A stretch of 64,000 bases of DNA from contig NZ_CP108080.1 in the NCBI RefSeq assembly GCF_036181745.1, forward strand, positions 4,401,001 to 4,465,000, in the 5' to 3' direction. The translations under genes and the position numbers were made by a program. Positions 24,153 to 34,481 of the stretch are shown piece by piece. The notes beneath the pieces were generated by a model that was given only the letters and a program-made list of their open reading frames with translations, had not been told where the DNA came from and did no database searches. Position 1 is the first letter of the stretch, and each line of letters opens with the position of its first letter. This DNA comes from Streptomyces sp. NBC_00259. GTDB taxonomy: Bacteria > Actinomycetota > Actinomycetes > Streptomycetales > Streptomycetaceae.

Positions 24153-24644
24153 GTGCCCCGCCAATTGGGAGAGCTCGAAGACTCCGTCATGACGCGCATC
24201 TGGCAATGGAACCGCCCGGTGACGGTGCGCGAAGTGCTGGAAGATCTCCAGCAGGAACGGTCCATCGCCTACACAACCGTCATGACGGTAATGGACAATC
24301 TCCATCAGAAGGGCTGGGTGCGCAGGGAAGTCGAAGGTCGTGCCTATCGATATACCGCGGTGTCCACCCGGGCCGCCTACTCGGCCGCACTGATGAACGA
24401 AGCGTGGTCCCAGAGCGACAACCCCGCCTCGGCCCTTGTCGCCTTCTTCGGCATGATGTCCTCGGACCAGCGCCAGGCACTCCGGGACGCGATCCGCGTC
24501 GTTCAGCGTGACCCCGAGGAAGACGCTCCCGAAGTGGCCCGTGAAGCTTCCCCGCAAGGGCTGCCGGAGGGTTCTCCCGAACAGGGGACCGAGGACGGCG
24601 AGGACGCCGAGGGCGCCGACGGCGCGGACGGAGCGGGGCGATAG
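24153..24644 (+). CDS. BlaI/MecI/CopY-family winged-helix repressor
   Basis: The 163-aa protein starts PRQLGELEDSVMTRIWQWNRPVTVREVLEDLQQERSIAYTTVMTVMDNLHQKGWVRREVEGRAYRYTA. This is the winged helix of BlaI/MecI repressors, with LGELE and AYTTVMTVMDNLHQKGW as signatures. The dimerisation helices (VAFFGMMSSDQRQALRDAI) are followed by an acidic disordered tail. No BlaR1-type sensor protease or beta-lactamase gene is adjacent. GTG 24153 has GGTGGCGAT directly before it and TATGGT six bases before, so it may be leaderless. Confidence 0.88.
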   Translation: MPRQLGELEDSVMTRIWQWNRPVTVREVLEDLQQERSIAYTTVMTVMDNLHQKGWVRREVEGRAYRYTAVSTRAAYSAALMNEAWSQSDNPASALVAFFGMMSSDQRQALRDAIRVVQRDPEEDAPEVAREASPQGLPEGSPEQGTEDGEDAEGADGADGAGR

Positions 24645-24653
24645 CGTCCGGTC

Positions 24654-25193
24654 ATGTCGTCAGCGCATCCCCTTCCCAATGTCGCAGCAAATGCCGTCAC
24701 CGTCCGGCGGGCCAGGACCAGCGATGTGCCGGCCGTCCGCCGTCTCGTGGATCCGTACGTGGGCGAAGGCATCCTGCTCGACAAAGCGACGGTCACGCTT
24801 TACGAGGACATCCAGGAGTTCTGGGTCGCGGAACGCGAGACGGACGACCGAGTGGTCGGCTGCGGTGCGCTCCACGTGATGTGGGAAGATCTCGCGGAAG
24901 TCCGCACTCTCGCGGTGGATCCGCAGTTCAGGGGCTCCGGTGTGGGCCATCACCTGCTGGACAAGCTGTTGCACACGGCCCGCTGGCTGGGTGTGCGCCG
25001 AGTATTCTGCCTGACCTTCGAAGTGGACTTCTTCACGAAGCACGGGTTCGTGGAGATCGGCGAGACTCCGGTCGAGGGAGATGTCTACAGCGAGCTGCTG
25101 CGTTCCTATGACGAGGGTGTCGCCGAGTTCCTCGGTCTCGAACGAGTGAAGCCGAACACCTTGGGTAACAGCCGGATGCTTCTGCACCTGTGA
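24654..25193 (+). CDS. GNAT acetyltransferase, ArgA-type N-acetylglutamate synthase
   Basis: The 179-aa protein is a single GNAT domain: VTVRRARTSDVPAVRRLVDPYVGEGILLDKATVTLYEDIQEFWVAE, then acetyl-CoA loop VRTLAVDPQFRGSGVGHHLLDKLL and VFCLTFEVDFFTKHGFVEIG. The segment DKATVTLYEDIQEFWVAER and FFTKHGF match the short amino-acid N-acetyltransferases used as N-acetylglutamate synthase in actinobacteria. The substrate is therefore probably L-glutamate (family inference). ATG 24654 lies 9 bp after the BlaI-like stop, with TAGCGT six bases upstream. Confidence 0.85.
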   Translation: MSSAHPLPNVAANAVTVRRARTSDVPAVRRLVDPYVGEGILLDKATVTLYEDIQEFWVAERETDDRVVGCGALHVMWEDLAEVRTLAVDPQFRGSGVGHHLLDKLLHTARWLGVRRVFCLTFEVDFFTKHGFVEIGETPVEGDVYSELLRSYDEGVAEFLGLERVKPNTLGNSRMLLHL

Positions 25194-25364
25194 TCCCGCA
25201 TCGACGGGAAGAGGGGCGGAACGGAACGCAGGACTGAACCCCTATGTCCGAATCGCGTACGTTTCCCGCGTTCCCGGGGTTCTGAACCTCTGCCAGGGGT
25301 TTGTGTTTTCCAGAGAAAAGCGGTTTCCTTTCCGCGTACTGCATTTTCGATGAAAGGAAATCCG

Positions 25365-25703
25365 GTGGCACAGAAGGTTCAGGTCCTTCTTGTCGATGAC
25401 CTCGACGGCGGCGAGGCGGACGAGACCGTGACGTTCGCTCTGGACGGCAAGACCTACGAGATCGACCTCACCACCGCCAATGCGGACAAGCTCCGTGGCC
25501 TGCTCGATCCGTACACCAAGGGCGGCCGGCGTACCGGCGGCCGTGCGGCGACCGGCCGTGGAAAGGGCCGTGCCGCCGCCGCGACCGGCAACAAGGACAC
25601 GGCGGAGATCCGCAAGTGGGCCAAGGAGAACGGCTACAGCGTCAACGACCGCGGCCGCGTTCCCGCCGAGATCCGCGAGGCCTACGAGAAGGCCAACGGC
25701 TGA
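25365..25703 (+). CDS. lsr2: Lsr2 nucleoid-associated protein / xenogeneic silencer
   Basis: The 112-aa protein matches Lsr2. The N-terminal dimerisation domain is AQKVQVLLVDDLDGGEADETVTFALDGKTYEIDLTTANADKLRGLLDPY. A basic Gly/Arg linker (GGRRTGGRAATGRGKGRAAAA) follows, and then the DNA-binding domain TAEIRKWAKENGYSVNDRGRVPAEIREAYEKAN. NDRGRVP corresponds to the AT-hook-like RGR that inserts in the minor groove of AT-rich DNA. GTG 25365 is chosen because AAAGGAAA lies just upstream. The 3' end overlaps the convergent gene by 22 bp. Confidence 0.95.
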   Translation: MAQKVQVLLVDDLDGGEADETVTFALDGKTYEIDLTTANADKLRGLLDPYTKGGRRTGGRAATGRGKGRAAAATGNKDTAEIRKWAKENGYSVNDRGRVPAEIREAYEKANG

Positions 25704-26281
25704 GCATGCGCATGCGGCCCTGCCGCATTCGTACGCACCAACCGGGCCCGGTGGCAGGCATTCGCCGCCGCGTCCACGAGCCGTACGAGGTCGGGGGTGC
25801 CCCCACCGCCCCCGGGCCCGGCCCTTCGCCCGAGAGCGGCGAACGCCGGAAGTGACGGTTCCACCTCGTGCCCCGGCTCCGGGGGCCGCAGCCAGACGGC
25901 GGCCCCCTGTGGCGGTGCCGACGGGGCGGCACGCACGTGCGGCACCGGCGCGGGAATGGACCCGCCCGGGCCGAGGGCGGTCAGGTCGAGCGCGATCCCG
26001 CCCCACTCCAGCCAGCCGAGCAGCCCCGGCAGCTCCTCGGCGCTGCCCGCGGCCACCAGAAATCGCATCCTGCTCCCCGCGAGAGCGACGGGACCGGTGC
26101 GTCCGCACCGCCTGAGCAGCGCGAATCCGGCGTCGGCCGGCAGCTCCAGCACGTCGAAGCGCAGCCCGGTCAGAAGCTGTACCGGTGGCCCTTCGGCCGT
26201 TGCCCAGCCAAGCTCGTACTCATACCACCGTGTGCTGCTGTCATCGAGCGGCGCGCGCGGTACCGGGAGAGTGAACGCCAT
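25682..26281 (-). CDS. Hypothetical protein convergent with lsr2, 199 aa
   Basis: This protein (MAFTLPVPRAPLDDSSTRWYEYELGWATAEGPPVQLLTGLRFDVLELPADAGFALLRR) resembles the short conserved proteins that sit next to lsr2 and clpC in streptomycetes. RFDVLELPADAGFALLRR and GPVALAGSRMRFLVAAGSAEELPGLLGWLEW recall the N-terminal part of bifunctional primase/polymerase-like domains, but catalytic residues are not evident. The C-terminal 60 residues are Pro/Gly/Ala-rich and disordered. Its last 22 bp overlap the lsr2 3' end in antisense. Confidence 0.7.
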   Translation of the reverse strand: MAFTLPVPRAPLDDSSTRWYEYELGWATAEGPPVQLLTGLRFDVLELPADAGFALLRRCGRTGPVALAGSRMRFLVAAGSAEELPGLLGWLEWGGIALDLTALGPGGSIPAPVPHVRAAPSAPPQGAAVWLRPPEPGHEVEPSLPAFAALGRRAGPGGGGGTPDLVRLVDAAANACHRARLVRTNAAGPHAHAQPLAFS

Positions 26282-26711
26282 GCCCTGGGAACTACCGGGA
26301 CGGCCCGATAGTTACGGAATGTCGGGAGGTGGTCGCTCAGAGTGCTCGAAAGGAGGTGGTGGGGGCGTGTTCGGGGGCGCAAGGATGTTCGCCCGTAGCT
26401 GAGGGAACCGGTGCGCGCGGCATGGAGTGTCCGTGCATACGGGTAAGACATCCCTAGTGGGGACGGACGACACGCAGGGTTTAGCAGTCTCACGTTCGCC
26501 ATCGGCGTACAGATGGCACGGGTAACTGCTTGGCCTGCGGGAACATCGTCTCGCACCATCGGGTTGGAGCATTTGTCGGCGTTCGGGGCAGGAGGCCATC
26601 GACGGGTGTCGGCAGTTGGAATGAGCGGTCCCCGCTCGCGGGACTAAGCTGCGGAAGGACAGGGAGGGGATCGACCCCTAACTGACTGACCGCTCTGAGG
26701 AGCGATTAACG
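26282..26711. other. 430-bp intergenic region ahead of clpC
   Basis: The region separates the divergent hypothetical gene and clpC. It contains a ClgR-type box at 26494-26507 and a partial second match near 26388. There is also an unusually strong Shine-Dalgarno-like AAAGGAGG at 26349-26356. Ten bases after that motif a GTG at 26367 opens an 11-codon frame (FGGARMFARS, ending 26402), which may be a leader peptide. A GAGCGG/CCGCTC inverted repeat lies near 26620. No larger gene is visible. Confidence 0.6.
26494..26507 (+). promoter_or_regulatory. ClgR-type activator box upstream of clpC
   Basis: GTTCGC-CATCG-GCG exactly fits the GTTCGC-N5-GCG box described for ClgR in Streptomyces, which activates clp and lon genes. 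It lies about 205 bp before the clpC start codon, consistent with activation of a clpC promoter. Confidence 0.7.
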
Positions 26712-29240
<2,529 letters not shown>

Positions 29241-29257
29241 GCGTTCCGAGCGCGAAC

Positions 29258-29300
29258 AAGGGGCTGCCCCCGGACCTCAAGGGTCCGGGGGCAGCCCCTT
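29258..29300. terminator. Bidirectional terminator between clpC and the DD-peptidase gene
   Basis: A perfect 19-bp stem (AAGGGGCTGCCCCCGGACC at 29258-29276 and its complement at 29282-29300) with a 5-base loop TCAAG lies between two convergent genes. A and T ends on each side let it serve both strands. Confidence 0.9.
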
Positions 29301-29315
29301 CTCCGTGTCCTCGGC

Positions 29316-30917
29316 TCAGCAGATCTCCGGCTTCCGCCAGGCGCATTCGAGGTCGCCGGGGGCCGGCCGCGGCGCATTGCGCAGCTGCTGCGGTACGGAC
29401 GGCCGCGCGGCGGCGATCTCGCCGCCGGCCGTGTCGGACCCGGCCAGGGTCACCACGATGGCGTCCTCGATGCTCTTCACGGAGGACGCGAGGTAGTTGT
29501 TGAGCACGATGCTGTAGACGAGTTCGCGGCCCCCGGCGTCGGTGACGTATCCGGAGAGCGCGGAAGCGCCGGTCAGCGAGCCGGTCTTGGCGCGGGCGTT
29601 GAGAGCGGCAGGGGTGTTGCACATACGTGTGCGGAGGGTGCCGCCGATCGCGCGGTCGGGGTTGCAGGCGACGGGCAGCGACGCGTGCCAGTCGGCGTAC
29701 CAGGGCGCGTCGGTGACCGCCAGCAGCAGCCGGGTGAGCTGGTCGGCGGAGAAGACGTTCATCCGGGACAGCCCGGAGCCGTCGACCTGGCGGAGCTTCG
29801 CCGCGTCGACGCCCTCCTTCTTCAGGAAGCCGTCGATGGCGGCGAGGCCCGCGCTCCAGGTGCCCTGCCCGGCCGTCTCGTAGCCGATCGTCTTGGTCAG
29901 CGCCTCGGCGTGCATGTTGTTGGACAGCTTCATGAAGGGGAGCATCAGCTCCTTGAGCGGCATGGAGCTGTGTGAGGCGAGGACCTTCGCGCCGGGCGGG
30001 GTGGGCCGGCCGAGGCGCGGGGAGCCGAGGACGCGTACACCCCGCTCGGCGAGGGCATCGGCGAAGACGGACGCCGCGTAGCCGGTCGGCTCCCAGACGG
30101 TGACCCATTCCTTGGTGGCGGAGCCGCCGACCGGGATGTTCCCACTGACGACGATGGTGTTGGTGCCGTGCTCGCGCTCGACGGCGAGCGTGTCGGTCCC
30201 TCCGGCGGGGACGGTGGTGCCCCGGACGTCGACGTGTACGTAGCCGGTCGGCGGGGTGAGTTTCACGACGGGCCTGGCGCCGGGAGCGGCGCCGGGAAGC
30301 GCCTCGACGATGACGGTGCCGGCGTCGTAGTCGGTGTCGGGGGCGACGGTCAGCGGGGAGATCTGGGCCGAGTAGTAGGAGGACTCGTCGTCGGCGGCCC
30401 AGGAGCGGCCCAGCCGGCTGGTGTCGAAGCGGGTGTCGTCGGCGACGATGCGGCCGGTGACCTTCCGGATCCCGGACTCGCGCAGCTGGGCGGCGAGTTT
30501 GCCGTAGTCGGAGGCGAGCGTGGTGGGGTCGCCCGTACCGCGGAGATAGAGGTCGCCCTGGAGGGTCGATCCGGAGCGGCTGCCGGTGGACAGCACGTCG
30601 GTGCGGAACCGGTGGTCGGGGCCGAGCAGTGCCATCGCGGCGGTCGAGGTGGCGAGTTTGGTGTTGGAAGCGGGCATCAGCCGGTCGCCGGCGGCGCGTT
30701 CGTAGAGCCGCTGTCCGGTGGTGGCGTCGGCGACGACGACGCTCGCGGCGGCGCCCTCCATCCGGGAATCGGCGAGGATCGTGTCGATGGCGCCCTTGAG
30801 CCCGATGGCGGAGGGCCCCGCTCCGGCGGGTGCGCCGCCCGCGCTCCAGCTGAGGGCGGCGACGAGGCCGAGGGCGAGCGGCCAGGTCCAGGCGCGGCGA
30901 ATCACGGGTCTACTCAT
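29316..30917 (-). CDS. dacB: D-alanyl-D-alanine carboxypeptidase/endopeptidase, PBP4 (S13) family
   Basis: The 533-aa precursor has an N-terminal signal peptide (WTWPLALGLVAALSWSAGGAPAGA). The three serine-penicillin-recognising motifs are present: SxxK in MPASNTKLATST, SxN in MKLSNNMHAEALTK, and KTG in ARAKTGSLTGASALSGYV. DLYLRGTGDPTT and VDGSGLSRMN are typical of PBP4/DacB, with a large insert between SxxK and SxN. It trims or cleaves peptidoglycan cross-links outside the membrane. A pair of Cys near the C-terminus (ECAWRKPEIC) and others may form disulfides. It ends 16 bp from the shared terminator. Confidence 0.92.
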   Translation of the reverse strand: MSRPVIRRAWTWPLALGLVAALSWSAGGAPAGAGPSAIGLKGAIDTILADSRMEGAAASVVVADATTGQRLYERAAGDRLMPASNTKLATSTAAMALLGPDHRFRTDVLSTGSRSGSTLQGDLYLRGTGDPTTLASDYGKLAAQLRESGIRKVTGRIVADDTRFDTSRLGRSWAADDESSYYSAQISPLTVAPDTDYDAGTVIVEALPGAAPGARPVVKLTPPTGYVHVDVRGTTVPAGGTDTLAVEREHGTNTIVVSGNIPVGGSATKEWVTVWEPTGYAASVFADALAERGVRVLGSPRLGRPTPPGAKVLASHSSMPLKELMLPFMKLSNNMHAEALTKTIGYETAGQGTWSAGLAAIDGFLKKEGVDAAKLRQVDGSGLSRMNVFSADQLTRLLLAVTDAPWYADWHASLPVACNPDRAIGGTLRTRMCNTPAALNARAKTGSLTGASALSGYVTDAGGRELVYSIVLNNYLASSVKSIEDAIVVTLAGSDTAGGEIAAARPSVPQQLRNAPRPAPGDLECAWRKPEIC

Positions 30918-30972
30918 GCCACACGAGGATGGCGGACGCGGGCGGAGGCGGGAAGGAGGCGTGGCCCGCGGC

Positions 30973-33900
30973 CTACGCCATCTCGTCGACCGTCACCCGG
31001 ACTTGGGGCGGAAGGCTGTCGAGGCCCGTGAACGTACCGTCTGTCGTGATGATGTCGAGGGACCGGAGCTTGTCCAGCGCGGTCAGCGGCGCGAGTGCCA
31101 CGTCCTCCACCGGCGTCCAGATGCGCACCAGCGTCAGGGTCCCGACGTCCGGGAAGAGTTCCGGGACGCGGGCGAGCGACGGCTGAGCGTCACGCAGTTC
31201 CAGGCGCAGCCTCGTGACGGGCGGGGTGATGGTGACGGCGGCCAGCTGCCGGTCGTCCAGCGTCAGGTCGCTGATCCGGCACCCGGCGGGCACCGAGAGA
31301 TCGGAGAGCACCGGCGAGCGGTTCAGTTCGAGGGCGAGCGTGGAGGGAGCGTCACGCAGACACCGCAGGTCCCTCAGCGCGGTGTTGCCGGAGATGCGGA
31401 TGAAGCCGGGGGAACAGGCCCGCACGGTGTCGGCGATGAGGTCCTCGGGCAGGTCGCCCTGGAAGTGCAGTGCCTCCCTTCCGCCGATCTCCCTCAGCGC
31501 CGTCGCCTGTTCCTCGCTGCGGATGGTGAAGTGCAGGCCGGCGGGGTCGATGGCGGCGATGACCTCGGCCGCGTACCGCTCGGTGGGGTAGCGGTCCCAG
31601 GCCCAGACCAACTGCGCGCGCACCGGCAGCGACGGGTGCCGGGCGTACCGTGCGAGGAACGGGATCGCCGCGTCCGAGGTGATGTACGACGCCGTGGTGA
31701 CGGTCATCCGGGCGGCGTTGTCGTCGGCCGCGTCCTCGGGGCCCGGCAGCAGGTCCAGGACGAGCGGGCCCGCGGCGGCCAGTTCGCGCGCTTCGGACCG
31801 GCTGCGCGGCGGAATCACCTGCGCAGTGCGGCTCAGCAGCGCCTCGCGGATGTCCGGCGCGATCTCCGTCGCCTCCTCCATCGCCGCCGCCGCGACCACC
31901 AGGATGCGCAGCCGTACGGCGCGGTCCTGTGCCGAGTCCGCCGCCGCCAGCAGCTCCGTGAAGATCTCCGCGCATTCGCGTGGCCGTGCATGGGCCACCG
32001 ACATACGGATGACGTCCTCCCACTGGTCGTCCGCCGCATGCCGCGTCAGTACGCCGATGTGCCATTCGTCGACGATCGCCTTGGCCGCGAGGTGGTCCTG
32101 GAACGTGCGGTGGACGAAGTCCACGGCACCGGGGGAGGGTTCGCGCAGCAGTCCGCTGCGCTGGAGCAGATGGGAGAAGACCGCCTGGGGATCCCCGGCG
32201 GCCGCCGCCTCGGGCACCGCGGGAATCGCCCCGAGGACCAGTGTCTCGGCGCGTGAACGGTCCATCTCCGTGCGCCCGTTGAGCGTGAGCCAGTACGCCA
32301 GGCGCTGGATCAGCTGGATCTGCGGGGCCTCGGGGAGGTCGACCCCGGACGGGGTGCCCATGTCCCGCTCCCGGTCGCGGCGGGTGAGCAGCATCGACAG
32401 CGCGGCTTCGTACAGGGCCTTGCGGCCGCGCGGCAGAAAGCCTCGGCGGTCGCGGTGCAGTGCGCAGATGAGGCCGCACATCAGGGGGTTGGTGGCGAGG
32501 CGCGCCAGATCCTGCTTCGTGCGGAGGGCGTCGAGGAGCGGCTGCCGGTGCGGCGCCGCGTCCGGGCCCGCTGCCTGGTGCCAGCGGTCGACGAACGTGG
32601 CGACGGCGGCACGGTTCATGGGGGAGAGGGTGAGTTCGGTGAAGCCGTCGGAGGTGAGCCAGTCGTCGCGTACGGCGGAGGGGCGGGAGGTGACGAGCCA
32701 GCGGTTGCCGCCGTCGTACGTGGCGAGCAGATCGCGGAGCCAGCGGCGGGTGCGGTCCCGCTCGGCCTCGGGGATCTCGTCGATGCCGTCGACGAGGATC
32801 AGGCCGCGTCCGGCGGTCAGGACCCGGTCCGCCCAGCCGTCGGGCGGGGCGAGGGGGCAGCCGACGGCGGTGAGGAAGCGGTCGGGTGCGGGCAGGCGCT
32901 CGCCGTGGCGGGTGAGGGTGCGCAGCGGGAGGACGAAGGGGATGCGGTCGTGGAGATGGGCCATGCGCTCGTCCGGGTCCTGCCGGGTCGTGGCCAGGGC
33001 GAGCCACTGGACCAGCGTGGTCTTGCCGGAACCGGCGACTCCGCGAAGCAGGACGCGGTGGTGGTCGGCGAGGGCCTGGTCGGCGCGGATCGGTGGGGCC
33101 GTCTCCTCAGGCAGCTCCTCCGGCGGCGCCACGTCGCCCGGCGGCTCCTTCGGCGGTCCCACCTGCGCCCGTGACCCGACCGGGGCCGTCTGCTCCTGGG
33201 CCCCCGCGGTCCGGGAGCTCCGGGCGCTCCACGCGGTCCGGGCGTCCTGCTCGCTCCCGTCGTCGGTCGCCTCCAGGCTCAGATAGGCCACGTCCAGCGG
33301 CAACGTCTCGGGCGAGTCGCGCAGGTCGATGCCGTAGATCGTCAGGCTGCCGTGCTTCTTCCCCGTGTACGCCAGATAGCGGCGCTCGAAGGCCACGTCG
33401 CGGGCGTCGGCGCGGGGCACCCGGAGGATCAGCTCGTCGAGCTTGGCGATCAGCTCGGCCTGGGTGCGGCTCTGCTCGACCAGGGTGCGGGCGACGAAGG
33501 AGGAGCGCTGGGTGAAGAACTGCAGGATGTGCAGGCAGGCCCACTCGCCGACCGAGTCGAGGTAGAGGGTGGCGTCCGCCGACAGCCCTTCGGCGGCGCG
33601 GCGGGCCGCCGTGGTGGTGCGCAGCCGCCGTGCCAGCTCGCGGTGGCCCAGTCGTACGGCCTGGACGTCGTCCATCTCCAGGTCGCCGAGCGCGAGCAGC
33701 GTGCGGGCGAGGGCGTCGGCCACGGCCTCGGTCTCGTCGGCCGGGAAGGGGGGCTCACCCGGGCGGGCCAGGGATTCATGGACGAGGGTGCCCGCGAGCG
33801 TGCGCACGTCCTTCTCCGTGAGGGTGCGCTTCTCGCCGCGGAACGAGACGAGCCCGGCGAGCCGTACGGGCTTGTCCGTGAGGGCCGCGCCGTTTCCCTC

Positions 33901-33975
33901 CTTGACCAGGAGCCGCTTGAGGAGCGGGGTGAGGGCGGCCGAGGCGAGCCGGGTGCCGACGAGTGCGGGCTCCAT
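30973..33975 (-). CDS. NACHT-domain NTPase with leucine-rich-like C-terminus (NLR-like)
   Basis: This 1000-aa STAND NTPase begins with a helical N-terminal region (MEPALVGTRLASAALTPLLKRLL, ~residues 1-250) preceding a Pro/Glu linker. The NACHT core has Walker A LLRGVAGSGKTTLVQWLAL, Walker B GRGLILVDGIDEIPEAERDRTRRW, and sensor-like WLVTSRPSAVRDDW, then winged-helix segments (LATNPLMCGLICALHRDR, FVHRTFQDHLAAKAIVDEW). The C-terminal ~250 residues alternate short hydrophobic strands (FIRISGNTALRDLRCLRDAP, LALELNRSPVLSDLSVP, LTLVRIWTPVEDVALAPL), resembling degenerate leucine-rich repeats. Such proteins include bacterial antiphage NLRs, although housekeeping roles are possible. ATG 33975 has GGGGGAGAG upstream. 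Two DosR-like boxes lie ahead. Confidence 0.85.
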   Translation of the reverse strand: MEPALVGTRLASAALTPLLKRLLVKEGNGAALTDKPVRLAGLVSFRGEKRTLTEKDVRTLAGTLVHESLARPGEPPFPADETEAVADALARTLLALGDLEMDDVQAVRLGHRELARRLRTTTAARRAAEGLSADATLYLDSVGEWACLHILQFFTQRSSFVARTLVEQSRTQAELIAKLDELILRVPRADARDVAFERRYLAYTGKKHGSLTIYGIDLRDSPETLPLDVAYLSLEATDDGSEQDARTAWSARSSRTAGAQEQTAPVGSRAQVGPPKEPPGDVAPPEELPEETAPPIRADQALADHHRVLLRGVAGSGKTTLVQWLALATTRQDPDERMAHLHDRIPFVLPLRTLTRHGERLPAPDRFLTAVGCPLAPPDGWADRVLTAGRGLILVDGIDEIPEAERDRTRRWLRDLLATYDGGNRWLVTSRPSAVRDDWLTSDGFTELTLSPMNRAAVATFVDRWHQAAGPDAAPHRQPLLDALRTKQDLARLATNPLMCGLICALHRDRRGFLPRGRKALYEAALSMLLTRRDRERDMGTPSGVDLPEAPQIQLIQRLAYWLTLNGRTEMDRSRAETLVLGAIPAVPEAAAAGDPQAVFSHLLQRSGLLREPSPGAVDFVHRTFQDHLAAKAIVDEWHIGVLTRHAADDQWEDVIRMSVAHARPRECAEIFTELLAAADSAQDRAVRLRILVVAAAAMEEATEIAPDIREALLSRTAQVIPPRSRSEARELAAAGPLVLDLLPGPEDAADDNAARMTVTTASYITSDAAIPFLARYARHPSLPVRAQLVWAWDRYPTERYAAEVIAAIDPAGLHFTIRSEEQATALREIGGREALHFQGDLPEDLIADTVRACSPGFIRISGNTALRDLRCLRDAPSTLALELNRSPVLSDLSVPAGCRISDLTLDDRQLAAVTITPPVTRLRLELRDAQPSLARVPELFPDVGTLTLVRIWTPVEDVALAPLTALDKLRSLDIITTDGTFTGLDSLPPQVRVTVDEMA

Positions 33976-33984
33976 CAGGACTCT

Positions 33985-34013
33985 CCCCCATGTCCCAGGG
34001 GGCGTATCCCCCC
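33985..34013 (-). other. Possible SD-masking RNA switch in the NACHT gene leader
   Basis: On the minus strand, three blocks follow one another: six G (34013-34008), five C (34002-33998) and five G (33989-33985). The last block is part of the ribosome binding site GGGGGAGAG. The C block can pair with either G block across loops of 5 or 8 bases. The two hairpins are mutually exclusive and one would hide the Shine-Dalgarno sequence. The pairing is visible; the regulatory role is inference. Confidence 0.35.
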
Positions 34014-34043
34014 AAAGCTGCGGTATCCGGCATTCCGCCTGAT

Positions 34044-34102
34044 GTCGTACGGCGCTCGTGGCTAACGGGACTTTGGTCCCGAAACGGAAGGACTTTGGTC
34101 CC
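34044..34102 (-). promoter_or_regulatory. Tandem DosR/DevR-like boxes and candidate promoter of the NACHT gene
   Basis: GGGACTTTGGTCCC at 34067-34080 and AGGACTTTGGTCCC at 34089-34102 have centres 22 bp apart. They fit the DosR/DevR operator core GGGACTNNNGTCCC; the first with flanks (AAC and GAA) matches 17 of 20 positions of the mycobacterial consensus. On the minus strand the proximal box overlaps a would-be -35 (AGTCCC). It is followed after 17 bp by TACGAC (34049-34044) as a candidate -10, placing the start about 60 bases before the NACHT ATG. Confidence 0.65.
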
Positions 34103-34481
34103 ACCGGCCGTGACAAGGCGCACAGGCGTTTCCGAGACTACTAGGTGGCCTAGTGGGGCTGCGGGGCCGCGCTCCGGGGCGTTCGGGGTCCGGTGGGCGG
34201 GACTTTCGGCCGCCCGGGCGGGGCTCTGTGGAGGGCTACGGCCGACGACGGATCCGTGCAGCCCCTACGTGCCCCTAAACCACCCTTCGTCCGGAGATTT
34301 CGGACATTGCGGGACTGGCGATGCGATTCCGTCAAGGGTCCCGCTCACACGGGTGCGGCTACGACGAGATGTCGTAGATGGGGTGTTTGAGCTGAGTTGG
34401 GGGCCCGGGTTACCAAGGTGTTGCCCCGGTGCAGAAGCGCCGGGTCGCTTCTTGCCCGTACAGCCCGGAGGTTCTCCCCGC
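34103..34481. other. Upstream region of the M23 peptidase gene
   Basis: About 380 bp without a gene. It contains the inverted repeat CTAGG-TGG-CCTAG near 34142 and a perfect 7-bp hairpin CTACGAC-GAGAT-GTCGTAG at 34359-34377. GC-rich inverted segments lie near 34400-34450 (GGGCCCGGG, TTGCCCCGG). The leader of the peptidase gene is therefore probably structured, but no known riboswitch consensus was recognised by eye. Confidence 0.5.

Noticed and set aside
34103..34481. Possible ydaO (c-di-AMP) riboswitch ahead of the M23 peptidase
   Set aside because: The leader is long and structured, but I could not find the conserved ydaO core segments by eye. A covariance-model search would decide.
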